Source: Variovorax sp. 679 (GTDB lineage Bacteria > Pseudomonadota > Gammaproteobacteria > Burkholderiales > Burkholderiaceae_C). Taken from it: DNA of 64,000 nt. The position numbers were made by a program, and so were the translations under genes. Of this stretch, positions 17,363 through 25,915 are shown in pieces. The first letter of the stretch is position 1, and the number at the start of each line of letters is the position of its first letter. The notes under the pieces were generated by a model. It was not told where the DNA came from and did not search any database. It saw only the letters and a program-made list of their open reading frames with translations. Location: NCBI RefSeq assembly GCF_003952185.1, contig NZ_RXFS01000002.1, positions 496,001 to 560,000 on the forward strand, given 5' to 3'.

Positions 17363-19423
17363 ATGACCACCACCCTCCAAAGCTACATCGCCGGCCGCTG
17401 GATCGGCCAGCAGGCCGCGCAGCAGCTGCGCAGCGCCGTCAACGGCAAGCCCGTGGCCGCCACGCACGCCGAGGCCATCGACTTCGCCGAAGCGCTGGCC
17501 TATGCACGCCGCACCGGCATCCCGGCGCTCATGAAGCTCGACTTCCAGCAGCGCGCCGAACGCCTGAAGGCGCTGGCCAAGTACCTGGCCGCGAACAAGG
17601 AAACGCTCTACGCCATCTCGGCCCACACGGGCGCCACGCGCGCAGACAGCTGGATCGACATCGAAGGCGGCGCCGGCACGCTGAGCGCGTACGCCGGCAT
17701 CGGCACCAACGAGCTGCCCTCGGGCAACCTGGTGCACGAAGGCCCGGCCTTCCCACTCGGCAAGAAGGGCGGCTTCGCGGGCACGCACATCCTGGTGCCG
17801 CGTGGCGGCGTCGCCGTGCACATCGACGCCTTCAACTTCCCGGTGTGGGGCCTGCTCGAGAAGTTCGCGCCCAGCTTCCTCGCGGGCATGCCCTGCATCG
17901 GCAAGCCGGCCACGGCCACCAGCTATCTCACCGAGGCACTGGTGCGGCTCATCGTGCAGTCGGGCATCCTGCCCGAGGGCGCGCTGCAGCTGGTCATCGG
18001 CAGCACGGGCGACCTGCTCGACCGGCTCGAAGGGCCCGACGTGGTCACCTTCACCGGCTCGGCCGACACCGCCGCCAAGCTGCGCGTGCACCCGAACATC
18101 GTGCGCCAGTCGATCCCGTTCAATGCCGAGGCCGACTCGCTGAACTGCGCGATCCTCGCGCCCGACGTGACGCCCGACGACGAGGAGTTCGATCTCTTCG
18201 TGAAAGAGGTTGCGCGCGAAATGACCATCAAGGCGGGCCAGAAGTGCACCGCCATCCGCCGCGCGATCGTGCCGCGCCAGCACCTGGACGCGGTGGCCGA
18301 GAGGCTGCGCGCGCGGCTGGCCAAGACCGTGGTGGGCGACCCCTCGCGCGAAGAAGTGCGCATGGGCGCGCTCGCCTCGCGCGACCAGCAGGCCGACGTG
18401 GCCGAGCGCGTGGCCACGCTGCTGAAGGGCGCGGAGCTGGTGTACGGCGAACGCGATGGATTCTCTCCTGTTGGCGACGGCGTGGGCGAAGGCGCGTTCT
18501 TCGCGCCCACGCTGCTGCTGAGCCGCAAACCGCTGGAGCACGACGCCGCGCACGACGTGGAGGCCTTCGGCCCCGTCAGCACGCTGATGCCCTACGACGG
18601 CATCGACGAGGCGCTGGCACTGGCCGCACGCGGCCGGGGCAGCCTGGTCGGCACGCTGGTCACGCGCGATCCGGCCACCGCGGCCAAGGCCATTCCCGTT
18701 GCCGCCGCATGGCACGGCCGCCTGCTGGTGCTCGACCGCGAGGCCGCCGCCGAATCGACCGGCCACGGCTCGCCGCTGCCGCAGCTCAAGCACGGCGGCC
18801 CCGGCCGCGCGGGCGGCGGCGAGGAACTGGGCGGCCTGCGCGCGGTGAAGCACTACCTGCAGCGCACCGCAGTGCAGGGCTCGCCCACCATGCTGGCCGC
18901 CATCACCGGCGAACACGTGCGCGGCGCGGCTGTGCGCGAGAGCGAAGTGCATCCCTTCCGCCGCTACTTCGAGGACCTCAGCATCGGCGACTCGCTGCTC
19001 ACGCACCGCCGCACGGTGGGCGAGGCCGACATCGTGGCCTTCGGCGGCATCTCTGGCGACTATTTCTACATGCACTTCGACGAGGTGGCAGCCAAGCAGT
19101 CGCCCTTCGGCAAGCGCATCGCGCACGGCTACTTCGTGCTGTCGGCGGCGGCGGGCCTGTTCGTGTCGCCCTCGCCGGGCCCGGTGCTGGCCAACTACGG
19201 CCTCGATACGCTGCGCTTCACCAAGCCCGTGGGCATCGGCGACACCATCCAGGCGCGCCTGACCTGCAAGCGCAAGATCGACCGCAACAAGAAGGACGCG
19301 AGCGGCCAGGGCCAGGGCGTGGTGGCATGGGACGTGGAGGTGACCAACCAGGACGGGGAGCTGGTCGCCAGCTACGATATCCTGACGCTCGTCTCCAAGA
19401 AGCCCGAACCGCTCTCCACCTGA
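17363..19423 (+). CDS. paaZ: PaaZ, bifunctional oxepin-CoA hydrolase / 3-oxo-5,6-dehydrosuberyl-CoA semialdehyde dehydrogenase
   Basis: 686 aa. The N-terminal aldehyde dehydrogenase domain (1-about 525) keeps Glu256 (NAEADSLN) and the nucleophile Cys295 (GQKCTAI), the same numbers as in E. coli PaaZ. The C-terminal MaoC hot-dog hydratase keeps Asp566 and His571 in FGGISGDYFYMHFDE. PaaZ opens the oxepin ring and oxidises the resulting aldehyde. Both active sites are intact, so no separate PaaZ-E/ALDH pair is needed. The gene is separated from paaE by the transporter, and its stop overlaps the SDR start by one base. Confidence 0.96.
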   Translation: MTTTLQSYIAGRWIGQQAAQQLRSAVNGKPVAATHAEAIDFAEALAYARRTGIPALMKLDFQQRAERLKALAKYLAANKETLYAISAHTGATRADSWIDIEGGAGTLSAYAGIGTNELPSGNLVHEGPAFPLGKKGGFAGTHILVPRGGVAVHIDAFNFPVWGLLEKFAPSFLAGMPCIGKPATATSYLTEALVRLIVQSGILPEGALQLVIGSTGDLLDRLEGPDVVTFTGSADTAAKLRVHPNIVRQSIPFNAEADSLNCAILAPDVTPDDEEFDLFVKEVAREMTIKAGQKCTAIRRAIVPRQHLDAVAERLRARLAKTVVGDPSREEVRMGALASRDQQADVAERVATLLKGAELVYGERDGFSPVGDGVGEGAFFAPTLLLSRKPLEHDAAHDVEAFGPVSTLMPYDGIDEALALAARGRGSLVGTLVTRDPATAAKAIPVAAAWHGRLLVLDREAAAESTGHGSPLPQLKHGGPGRAGGGEELGGLRAVKHYLQRTAVQGSPTMLAAITGEHVRGAAVRESEVHPFRRYFEDLSIGDSLLTHRRTVGEADIVAFGGISGDYFYMHFDEVAAKQSPFGKRIAHGYFVLSAAAGLFVSPSPGPVLANYGLDTLRFTKPVGIGDTIQARLTCKRKIDRNKKDASGQGQGVVAWDVEVTNQDGELVASYDILTLVSKKPEPLST

Positions 19424-20190
19424 TGTTCACTCTCTTCGACCTCACAGGCAAAGTCGCGCTCGTCACGGGCGGCAACGGGGGCATCGGCCTCGGCATGGCC
19501 CAGGGGCTTGCAAAGGCCGGCGCACGCGTCATCGTGGCCGCGCGCAACGCGCAGAAGTCGGCAGCGGCCGTCGAGGCCCTGAAGGCACTCGGCAGCGACA
19601 GCTTCTCGCTCGAGGCCGACGTGAGCGATGAAGCCTCGGTGCAGAAGCTGTTCGACGAGGCCGCCGCGCGCAGCGGCCGGCTCGACATCCTCGTCAACAA
19701 CGCCGGCATCAACATCCGCAAGCCGGTCGACCAGCTCCCGCTGGACGAGTGGCGCAAGGTGATGGACACCAACCTCACCAGCGCCTTCCTGTGCAGCCGC
19801 GCCGCGCATCCGCACCTGAAGGCCGCGGGCGGCGGCAAGATCATCAACATCGGCTCGATGATGTCGATCTTCGGCGCCCCCTACGCACCGGCCTACGCCG
19901 CGAGCAAGGCCGGCATCGTGCAGCTCACCAAGTCGACGGCGCTCTCGTGGGCGGTCGACAACATCCAGGTCAACGCGATCCTGCCGGGCTGGTTCGAGAC
20001 CGAACTCACCGACGGCGCGCGCAGCCAGGTTCCAGGCCTCTACGAGCGCGTCACGGCCCGCGCCGCGGCCGGCCGCTGGGGCCAGCCGGCCGACATCGCC
20101 GGCACCGCCGTTTTCCTCGCCAGCGCCGCGTCGGACTACGTGACGGGTACGGCAATTCCCGTAGACGGCGGCTTCTCTATTTCGGGCTGA
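19423..20190 (+). CDS. SDR family NAD(P)-dependent oxidoreductase, gluconate 5-dehydrogenase-like
   Basis: 255 aa classical short-chain dehydrogenase. Cofactor motif TGGNGGIG (about 15-22), NNAG, catalytic Ser-Tyr-x3-Lys (IGSMMSIFGAPYAPAYAASK) and the C-terminal YVTGTAIPVDGG are present. It overlaps paaZ by one base (TGATG) and so is co-expressed with the paa pathway, although no standard paa step needs it. It could oxidise a hydroxy side product or replace the absent PaaH, but sequence alone resembles glucose/gluconate dehydrogenases. Confidence 0.85.
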   Translation: MFTLFDLTGKVALVTGGNGGIGLGMAQGLAKAGARVIVAARNAQKSAAAVEALKALGSDSFSLEADVSDEASVQKLFDEAAARSGRLDILVNNAGINIRKPVDQLPLDEWRKVMDTNLTSAFLCSRAAHPHLKAAGGGKIINIGSMMSIFGAPYAPAYAASKAGIVQLTKSTALSWAVDNIQVNAILPGWFETELTDGARSQVPGLYERVTARAAAGRWGQPADIAGTAVFLASAASDYVTGTAIPVDGGFSISG

Positions 20191-20219
20191 AGTCCGCGGG
20201 CCGTGTAAATTCGCCCGCC

Positions 20220-20780
20220 ATGCTCTTCTGGATACAGATCTTCCTTCTCGTCGCCGGCACGGCCGCGCTGCTGTACGTGTCGCGCGGCCCTCTGAGCCAG
20301 CCGGGCTCCCACGGCTTCTACCGCTTCTTCGCATGGGAATGCATGCTGGTGCTGATCGTGGTGAACCTGCCCATGTGGCATGACGACCCGTTCTCGCCGA
20401 AGCAGATCGTCTCCTCGCTCTTCTTCGTGCTGTCGATCTGGCTGCCCATACACGCGGTGCGGCTGCTGAAGGCTCAGGGCAAGCCGACCGATGCGCGCAA
20501 CGACGATCCCGCGCTCTACGGTTTCGAGAAGACCTCCGCCATCGTCAGCAGCGGTGCCTTCCGCTACATCCGCCACCCGATGTACACGGCGCTGATGCTG
20601 CTGGCCTGGGGCGCCTTCCTCAAGCAGTTCACCTGGTTCACGCTGGCGCTGGTGCTCGCGGCCACGGTGCTGCTGTTCATGACGGCGCTGCGCGACGAAC
20701 AGGAATGCCTCGCGCATTTCGGCGACGACTACCGTGCATACATGCGCGGCACGCGGAGATTCATTCCGTTCGTGTTCTAG
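20220..20780 (+). CDS. Isoprenylcysteine carboxyl methyltransferase-like membrane protein (ICMT/PEMT family)
   Basis: 186 aa with about five membrane segments and the C-terminal ICMT/PEMT-type signature FRYIRHPMYTALMLLAWG, then DEQECLAHFGDDYRAYMRGT, whose Arg-His-Pro and Glu residues bind S-adenosylmethionine. The natural substrate of bacterial members is generally unknown. No Shine-Dalgarno is visible before the ATG; TAAATT, a possible -10 box, lies only about 15 bases upstream, so the mRNA may have a very short leader. Confidence 0.78.
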   Translation: MLFWIQIFLLVAGTAALLYVSRGPLSQPGSHGFYRFFAWECMLVLIVVNLPMWHDDPFSPKQIVSSLFFVLSIWLPIHAVRLLKAQGKPTDARNDDPALYGFEKTSAIVSSGAFRYIRHPMYTALMLLAWGAFLKQFTWFTLALVLAATVLLFMTALRDEQECLAHFGDDYRAYMRGTRRFIPFVF

Positions 20781-20942
20781 GCCGGATCGACCCGCTCGAG
20801 GGGCGGGGATCGAGTTCGCCGGGGTCGGTCCCCGTGCCGCAGCGCAAGCCCCTTCCCTTTCACACGCGCGTCATTTTCAACCTTGCGGGATGCTGACCCG
20901 CCCGATCAGGTTCCGTTCACACGAAGCTCCTAGCATTCGTGC

Positions 20943-21395
20943 ATGTTGCTCGCACGCGTCCGCCGTTTTGTCGAAGCGCACCACAAGGCGTGGTGCGTGG
21001 CGGCCATTCTGCTGATCGTCCTGCAGCCGTTCATCGCAGTCCATTTCCGTTGCGACGGACTGGAAGACGAGCCGATGCTGCGGGTGCGCAGCGCCAGTGA
21101 CACCACCCAGTTCGAAGCCGACGATCGCGTGGACCATCCGTCCGACCGCGAGACCACTGTGTTCGCCCAGGCACCCGCAAGCATCGACCACCCCGATGCC
21201 TTCGATCTCGCGCTGAGCACCCTGATGGCAATGGTGCTGGCGCTGTTGCCGCTGGCCGTGGCCATTGCACGGCTGGCCGTCCCCATCGTGCGCGAAGCGC
21301 CCGAACACGTGCCGCCGCACGGCGGCGCGCCACCTCTCACGCAACCCTGGCGGCGACTGCCACCTACCGTCGCTCCACCGTCTTCCGGCAACTGA
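20943..21395 (+). CDS. Unknown membrane protein upstream of the lipid A modification genes
   Basis: 150 aa, not recognised. A hydrophobic segment at about 17-34 (WCVAAILLIVLQPFIAV) and a second at about 88-112 (LSTLMAMVLALLPLAVAI) flank an acidic, probably periplasmic region (36-87); the C-terminus is proline-rich. Codon use fits the neighbours. It lies 171 bases before the PAP2 phosphatase gene on the same strand and may belong to the same transcript. No function can be assigned. Confidence 0.55.
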   Translation: MLLARVRRFVEAHHKAWCVAAILLIVLQPFIAVHFRCDGLEDEPMLRVRSASDTTQFEADDRVDHPSDRETTVFAQAPASIDHPDAFDLALSTLMAMVLALLPLAVAIARLAVPIVREAPEHVPPHGGAPPLTQPWRRLPPTVAPPSSGN

Positions 21396-21453
21396 GACGC
21401 GACGCCTCGTGCGTCGGGCCGTCCGCTGCGTCATGCGGCGAGCTCTCTCTTCT

Positions 21454-21570
21454 ATGTCGAAAGGTCTGACCATGTCCGGTTTCTTCTGGCGTGCACGTTT
21501 TGCCGCACGCCGCAACACACCCGCTCTTTCTTCTTCTTTCTTTTCCGGGCTGCCGAAGGTGGCGCCATGA
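21454..21570 (+). CDS. Possible 38-aa leader ORF coupled to the PAP2 gene
   Basis: MSKGLTMSGFFWRARFAARR followed by a Ser/Phe-rich tail, 38 codons, ending in a TGA that overlaps the ATG of the PAP2 phosphatase gene (ATGA). A weak GAAAGG lies inside it before a second ATG at 21472. The overlap suggests translational coupling. It is short and basic with no known family, so it may equally be chance. Confidence 0.3.
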   Translation: MSKGLTMSGFFWRARFAARRNTPALSSSFFSGLPKVAP

Positions 21571-22163
21571 ACGCATTGAACCTCGCACTCTTCCAGTGGC
21601 TCACGGCCGGCAGCCATCCGACGCCGTGGGTGCTGTCCGTCGCGACTGCCTTCGCGCTCTGGGGCAGCTGGCTGTGCGCGGGCGTGCTCGTCTTCGCGCT
21701 ATGGCGGCATCGTGCCGACCGCGCCTGGCTGTTCATCGTCGCGGCGTTCGCGGGCCTCTCGTCGATGGTCTCGCACGCGATCGCCATGTCGCTGAACATG
21801 CCGCGCCCCTTCGTGCTGGGCCTGGCGCCGGCATACATCGAGCATGCGGGCCGTGGCTCGCTGCCCAGCACGCACGCAACGGTGATGTTCATGGTGGCGC
21901 TGGCCTTCCTGCTGCGCCCCAGCCTGCGCAGGCTCGGCGTGCCGCTGCTGGCACTGGCGGCCGCCACGGGGTGGGCGCGCGTCTACGTGGGCGTGCACTT
22001 CCCCATCGACATCGCCGCCGGGCTGCTGCTCGGGACCGCGATCGCTTGCCTGCTCGCCATCGCGCAACGGCTCGCGCACAGGTTCACTTCTTTTCCAACG
22101 TCGCCAGCCGGCCGCACTCGCGACAACCCGAACGCGGCCACTTCCTTCTGGAGGCATCCATGA
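21567..22163 (+). CDS. PAP2 family lipid phosphatase (UndPP or lipid A phosphatase-like)
   Basis: 198 aa, about six membrane segments. The PAP2 motifs are present: MSLNMPRPF (KxxxxxxRP-like), GSLPSTHA (PSGH position, here PSTH) and RVYVGVHFPIDIAAG (SRxxxxxHxxxD-like). Family members remove phosphate from undecaprenyl pyrophosphate or from lipid A (LpxE). Encoded 4 bases into an ArnC-like transferase gene, it probably recycles or supplies undecaprenyl phosphate, or prepares lipid A, for amino-sugar transfer. Confidence 0.85.
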   Translation: MNALNLALFQWLTAGSHPTPWVLSVATAFALWGSWLCAGVLVFALWRHRADRAWLFIVAAFAGLSSMVSHAIAMSLNMPRPFVLGLAPAYIEHAGRGSLPSTHATVMFMVALAFLLRPSLRRLGVPLLALAAATGWARVYVGVHFPIDIAAGLLLGTAIACLLAIAQRLAHRFTSFPTSPAGRTRDNPNAATSFWRHP

Positions 22164-23218
22164 TCTCTTCGACCGACAACACCAGACATTCGCGTCCGCC
22201 GATCCAGCTGCCGCAGGCCGACGCAGCCGCGCCGGGCGCGGACACCGCGGCACCGCCCGTCCAGCCAGCCGGCACGCGCAGCATTTCATGCGTGATCCCC
22301 TGCTTCAACGAAGCGGCGAACCTGCGGCACCTGCTGCCGCTGCTCGAGGACATCCTCTGGGCCACGCGCATGCGCTGGGAAATCATCGTGGTGGACGACG
22401 GCAGCACCGACGACACCGCCGCCGTGGCCGAGGCGTGGTGCGAGCTCTCGGGTTTCCGCTGCATCTCGCTGTCGCGCAACTTCGGCAAGGAGGCCGCTCT
22501 CACCGCCGGCCTCGCCGCCGCCACGGGCGATGCGGTGGTGCTGCTCGACGGCGACCTGCAGCACTCGCCCGACCTGATCCACACCATGATCGCGCAGTGG
22601 GCGGCCGGCGCCGAGGTGGTGTACGCGGTGCGCCAGGAGCGCAGCGACGAAAGCCGCTTCAAGCAGATCGGCAGCAAGCTCTTCTACAGCCTCGTCAACG
22701 GGTCTGACCGCTTCGCCGTGCCCAGGGACGCGGGCGACTTCCGGCTCATGGACCGCAAGGTGGTCGATGCGCTCATGAGCCTGCCCGAGCGCAGCCGCTT
22801 CATGAAAGGCCTGTACGCCTGGGTGGGCTTCCGCGCCGTGGCGCTGCCCTACACGCCCGCGCCGCGTGCCGAAGGCAAGAGCACCTTCAACACGCGCCGG
22901 CTGGTGCGCCTGGCCATCGACGGGCTCACCGCCTTCACGACGTGGCCGCTGCGCGCGGTCAGCGTGGCGGGCCTGATCCTCGCGGTGCCGGCCTTCGCCT
23001 ATGGCGCCTTCGTCGCAATCAACTACCTGCTGTTCGGCAACGAGGTCTCGGGCTGGACCACCATCGTCGTGAGCCTGATGTTCTTCATCGGCATCCAGAT
23101 GATTTCCACCGGCATCGTGGGCGAGTACATCGCGCGAATCTACGAGGAGGTCAAGGGACGCCCGCTGTACGTGGTACGCCACGAACGCGGTACGGGACTC
23201 GAGACCGGGAAGACATGA
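22160..23218 (+). CDS. ArnC/FlmF2-like undecaprenyl-phosphate glycosyltransferase (GT2)
   Basis: 352 aa. A Pro/Ala-rich N-terminal 40 residues precede a GT2 domain: SCVIPCFNEAANL, VVDDGSTDDT, LDGDLQHSPDL (DxD) and AGDFRLMDRKVV. Two C-terminal membrane segments (about 265-290 and 300-325) follow. ArnC, DPM synthase and FlmF2/LgmA-type enzymes load a sugar onto undecaprenyl phosphate in the cytoplasm. Flanking PAP2, ArnT-like and YdjC-like genes point to an N-acetylhexosamine donor as in Francisella FlmF2 and Bordetella Lgm. It overlaps both neighbours by 4 bases. Confidence 0.87.
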   Translation: MISSTDNTRHSRPPIQLPQADAAAPGADTAAPPVQPAGTRSISCVIPCFNEAANLRHLLPLLEDILWATRMRWEIIVVDDGSTDDTAAVAEAWCELSGFRCISLSRNFGKEAALTAGLAAATGDAVVLLDGDLQHSPDLIHTMIAQWAAGAEVVYAVRQERSDESRFKQIGSKLFYSLVNGSDRFAVPRDAGDFRLMDRKVVDALMSLPERSRFMKGLYAWVGFRAVALPYTPAPRAEGKSTFNTRRLVRLAIDGLTAFTTWPLRAVSVAGLILAVPAFAYGAFVAINYLLFGNEVSGWTTIVVSLMFFIGIQMISTGIVGEYIARIYEEVKGRPLYVVRHERGTGLETGKT

Positions 23219-24816
23219 AACGCCCTGCCTCCGCATGGTGGACTTCTCCTCAACCGCTATGGCTCATCTTCTCTCTCTTCGCCTGGCTGCTGGCCACGGC
23301 CTGGATACGCCCGCTGATGGCGCCCGACGAAGGCCGCTACGGCGGCGTCGCCCTGGCAATGCTGCGCTCGGGCGACTGGCTGGTGCCCCGGCTCGACGGC
23401 CTGCCCTTCTTTCACAAGCCCCCGCTCTTCTACTGGATCGGCGCGGCCGCGATGGCCGTCACCGGCCCGGTCGAATGGGCGGCGCGGCTGCCGTCCATCC
23501 TGGGTGGAGGCGCGGCGGCGGCGGCGCTCTTCCTCTTCCTGCGCCGCTGGTCGACGGTGCGGGTGGCGCTGCTGTCCACGGTGGTGCTGGTGACCACGCC
23601 CTTCTTCTTCCTGGGCGCGCAGTTCGCGAACCTCGACATGCTGGTGGCGGGCTGCATCTCCTGCACGGTGCTGCTGGCGGCCGGCGCGGCCCTGGCAAGG
23701 GAGCGCGAGGAGCCGTGGCGGGCGCTGCTCGCGGGGGCCTTCCTGTTCGCCGCGGCCGGCTTGCTGGCCAAGGGGCTGATCGGCCTCGTGCTGCCCGCGA
23801 TGGTGGTCGTGATCTGGTGCGGCGTGACGCGCAGGCTCGCGGCGTTGCGGCTCGCGCTGTGGCTGCCGGGCTGGGCCATCCTGCTGATCGTGGCCGGTCC
23901 GTGGTTCGTCGCGATGCAGATGAAGTACCCGGAGTTCTTCGACTACTTCGTCATCACCCAGCACTTCCGGCGCTTCGCGTCCGCGGGCTTCAACAACGAA
24001 CATGGCTTCTGGTTCTACCTGCCGGTGCTGGCGGGCCTCACGCTGCCCTGGTTCGCGTGGGTCTTCGTGCCTCGCGGCGCGAACGACGCGGCGCGGTCCC
24101 GCCAACCCGACATCGACTGGCTGATGTGGATCTGGCTCGCGGTGATCGTGGTGTTCTTCTCGCTGCCACGCTCCAAGCTCGTCGGCTACGTACTGCCCGC
24201 ACTGCCCCCCCTGGCGTACCTGATCGCGCAGCGCGTGCTCGCGGGCCGTTCGCTCGAAACGCTGCTGCCCAAGGTGCGCGCGATGACGATGGCGGCCGCT
24301 GCCGTGTGCATCGGCTGCGTGATCGCCGTCGCGATCTATGCCTCGCCGCCGGGCACGCGGCTGAAGCTGCCTGCTGGGCAAGCGGTGGCACCGGGTGACC
24401 AGGTGCTGATGCTCGACAGCTACCAGTACGAGATTCCCTTCTACTGGAACCTGCGCGAGCCGGTGCTGGTATCGGACGACTGGAAGGCCGCGGCCCTCGA
24501 CAAGCGCGACAACTGGCGCAAGGAAATCTCCGACGCCGCCCGCTTCGATCCGGCGCGCGCCGCGCGCACGCTGGTCGACCGCACCGAGCTCGCGGACACG
24601 CTGTGCGTGGCCCGCACCACCTGGATCGTGGGCTCGAACACGGCGCAGCTCGCGAACCCGTGGCTCTTCCATGCACAGCTGGTGGCGGTGAACGACGGCA
24701 TCGCCGCCTGGCGCTTCGCGGGCAGCCCCACCGGCGACCCGCACTGCCTTGATGCACCGCCGCCCGTGCAAGCTCCGGCGTCCGCGCATACCTCCGGGGC
24801 AAGCGGCAATGACTGA
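23215..24816 (+). CDS. ArnT/FlmK/LgmB-like lipid A glycosyltransferase (GT39/GT83)
   Basis: 533 aa. About twelve membrane segments and the ArnT-type first periplasmic loop APDEGRYGGVALAMLRSGDW, whose Asp/Glu pair is catalytic in ArnT, plus FFHKPPLFYW. These enzymes move an amino sugar from undecaprenyl phosphate to lipid A phosphates on the periplasmic face, giving resistance to cationic peptides. The start overlaps the ArnC-like gene (ATGA) and the end overlaps the deacetylase gene by 8 bases. Confidence 0.88.
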   Translation: MKRPASAWWTSPQPLWLIFSLFAWLLATAWIRPLMAPDEGRYGGVALAMLRSGDWLVPRLDGLPFFHKPPLFYWIGAAAMAVTGPVEWAARLPSILGGGAAAAALFLFLRRWSTVRVALLSTVVLVTTPFFFLGAQFANLDMLVAGCISCTVLLAAGAALAREREEPWRALLAGAFLFAAAGLLAKGLIGLVLPAMVVVIWCGVTRRLAALRLALWLPGWAILLIVAGPWFVAMQMKYPEFFDYFVITQHFRRFASAGFNNEHGFWFYLPVLAGLTLPWFAWVFVPRGANDAARSRQPDIDWLMWIWLAVIVVFFSLPRSKLVGYVLPALPPLAYLIAQRVLAGRSLETLLPKVRAMTMAAAAVCIGCVIAVAIYASPPGTRLKLPAGQAVAPGDQVLMLDSYQYEIPFYWNLREPVLVSDDWKAAALDKRDNWRKEISDAARFDPARAARTLVDRTELADTLCVARTTWIVGSNTAQLANPWLFHAQLVAVNDGIAAWRFAGSPTGDPHCLDAPPPVQAPASAHTSGASGND

Positions 24817-25636
24817 GTCGCAGCGCTACCTCTGCATCTGCGCGGACGACTTCGGCATGAGCGCGGGCATCAACTCGGCCGTGTTCGATCTCGCCGAGCA
24901 GGGCAAGATCTCAGCCACCAGCGGCATGGTGCGGCGCGAAGCCTGGCTGGCCGGCGCAAAGGTGCTGCGGCGGCTCGACCCGGCGCAGTTCGACGCCGGC
25001 CTGCACCTGGACCTCACGCGGCCCGCGCGCGCCGGCGGCCCCGAGCCGGGGCTGGGCGGGCTGCTCGCGCGCACCTACACGCGCACGATATTCGCGCCCG
25101 GACTGCAGGCCGACATCCGCGACCAGTTCACGCGCTTCGAGGACGCCATGGGCCGCGCGCCCGCCTTCGTGGACGGACACCGGCACGTGCATCAGTTCCC
25201 GGTGGTGCGCGAGCTGCTGGTGGAGGAGGTCGCACGGCGCTATGCCGCGTCGCCGCCCTGGATTCGCAGCACGGCGCCCGGCCTGCGCCGCGGCCCGGAC
25301 CGGCTGAAGGCCCGAATCATCCACGCGCTGGGCGGCGCGCAACTGAAGGCGCTGGCGGCGCAGCGCGGCATTCCCACCAGCAGCCGGCTGCTGGGCGTCT
25401 ACGACTTCTCGGGCGACGTGGAACGCCACGAGCAGCGCCTGTCCGAATGGTTGTCCGCCTGCCGCAGCGGCGACGTACTGATGTGCCACCCGTCCGCCGG
25501 CATCCAGCCAGGCGATCCGCACGGCGGCGCCCGGTTGCGCGAATACACGGCGCTGCTCGGCCTGCAGTTCGCTACTTCGGGTGGCGGCGGCAGGATCTCG
25601 CTCGCGCCGCTGTCGCGAAGCCTTCGGTCGTGCTGA
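24809..25636 (+). CDS. YdjC/ChbG/NaxD-like carbohydrate deacetylase
   Basis: 275 aa from the ATG at 24809. Metal and catalytic motifs of the ChbG/YdjC family are present: CADDFGMSAGIN (10-21), a GLHLDLT strand, the His pair in VDGHRHVHQFP and CHPSAG near the C-terminus. HpnK of hopanoid loci is in the same family. In Francisella NaxD and Bordetella LgmC, a YdjC-type enzyme removes the acetyl group from the undecaprenyl-linked sugar before transfer to lipid A; the gene order here fits that role. Confidence 0.85.
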   Translation: MTESQRYLCICADDFGMSAGINSAVFDLAEQGKISATSGMVRREAWLAGAKVLRRLDPAQFDAGLHLDLTRPARAGGPEPGLGGLLARTYTRTIFAPGLQADIRDQFTRFEDAMGRAPAFVDGHRHVHQFPVVRELLVEEVARRYAASPPWIRSTAPGLRRGPDRLKARIIHALGGAQLKALAAQRGIPTSSRLLGVYDFSGDVERHEQRLSEWLSACRSGDVLMCHPSAGIQPGDPHGGARLREYTALLGLQFATSGGGGRISLAPLSRSLRSC

Positions 25637-25638
25637 GT

Positions 25639-25686
25639 AGGCTCCGGCCGCCCCGGTCAAAAAATTTCATGACCCGGCCGCAGCCT
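25639..25686. terminator. Long inverted repeat after the lipid A cluster, possible terminator
   Basis: AGGCT-C-CGGCCG (25639-25650) pairs with CGGCCG-C-AGCCT (25675-25686); inner GGTC and GACC extend the stem, with AAAAAATTTCAT as loop. It starts 3 bases after the deacetylase stop. There is no U-run after the stem, so it may be a processing or stabilising structure rather than an intrinsic terminator. Confidence 0.5.
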
Positions 25687-25915
25687 GCAACATCGGCCGA
25701 ATAGACACGAATTCGCTATAGCCGGGGAGCAGTCGAACCATTCGGGTTCACACTTTCCCATCAACAAGGACAAGCAGGGGCCAGGGCCTCTCTCACAGCC
25801 TCTCTCCTCGCGCCATCCACGGGCCAAGGGCAATGCCCGCCGCGCCGGCAACGATGCTTAGAATCGCCGCCGGTTCAGGCTCCCGCTCCCGCCTTCCACT
25901 CCCCGGAGAAACGCG

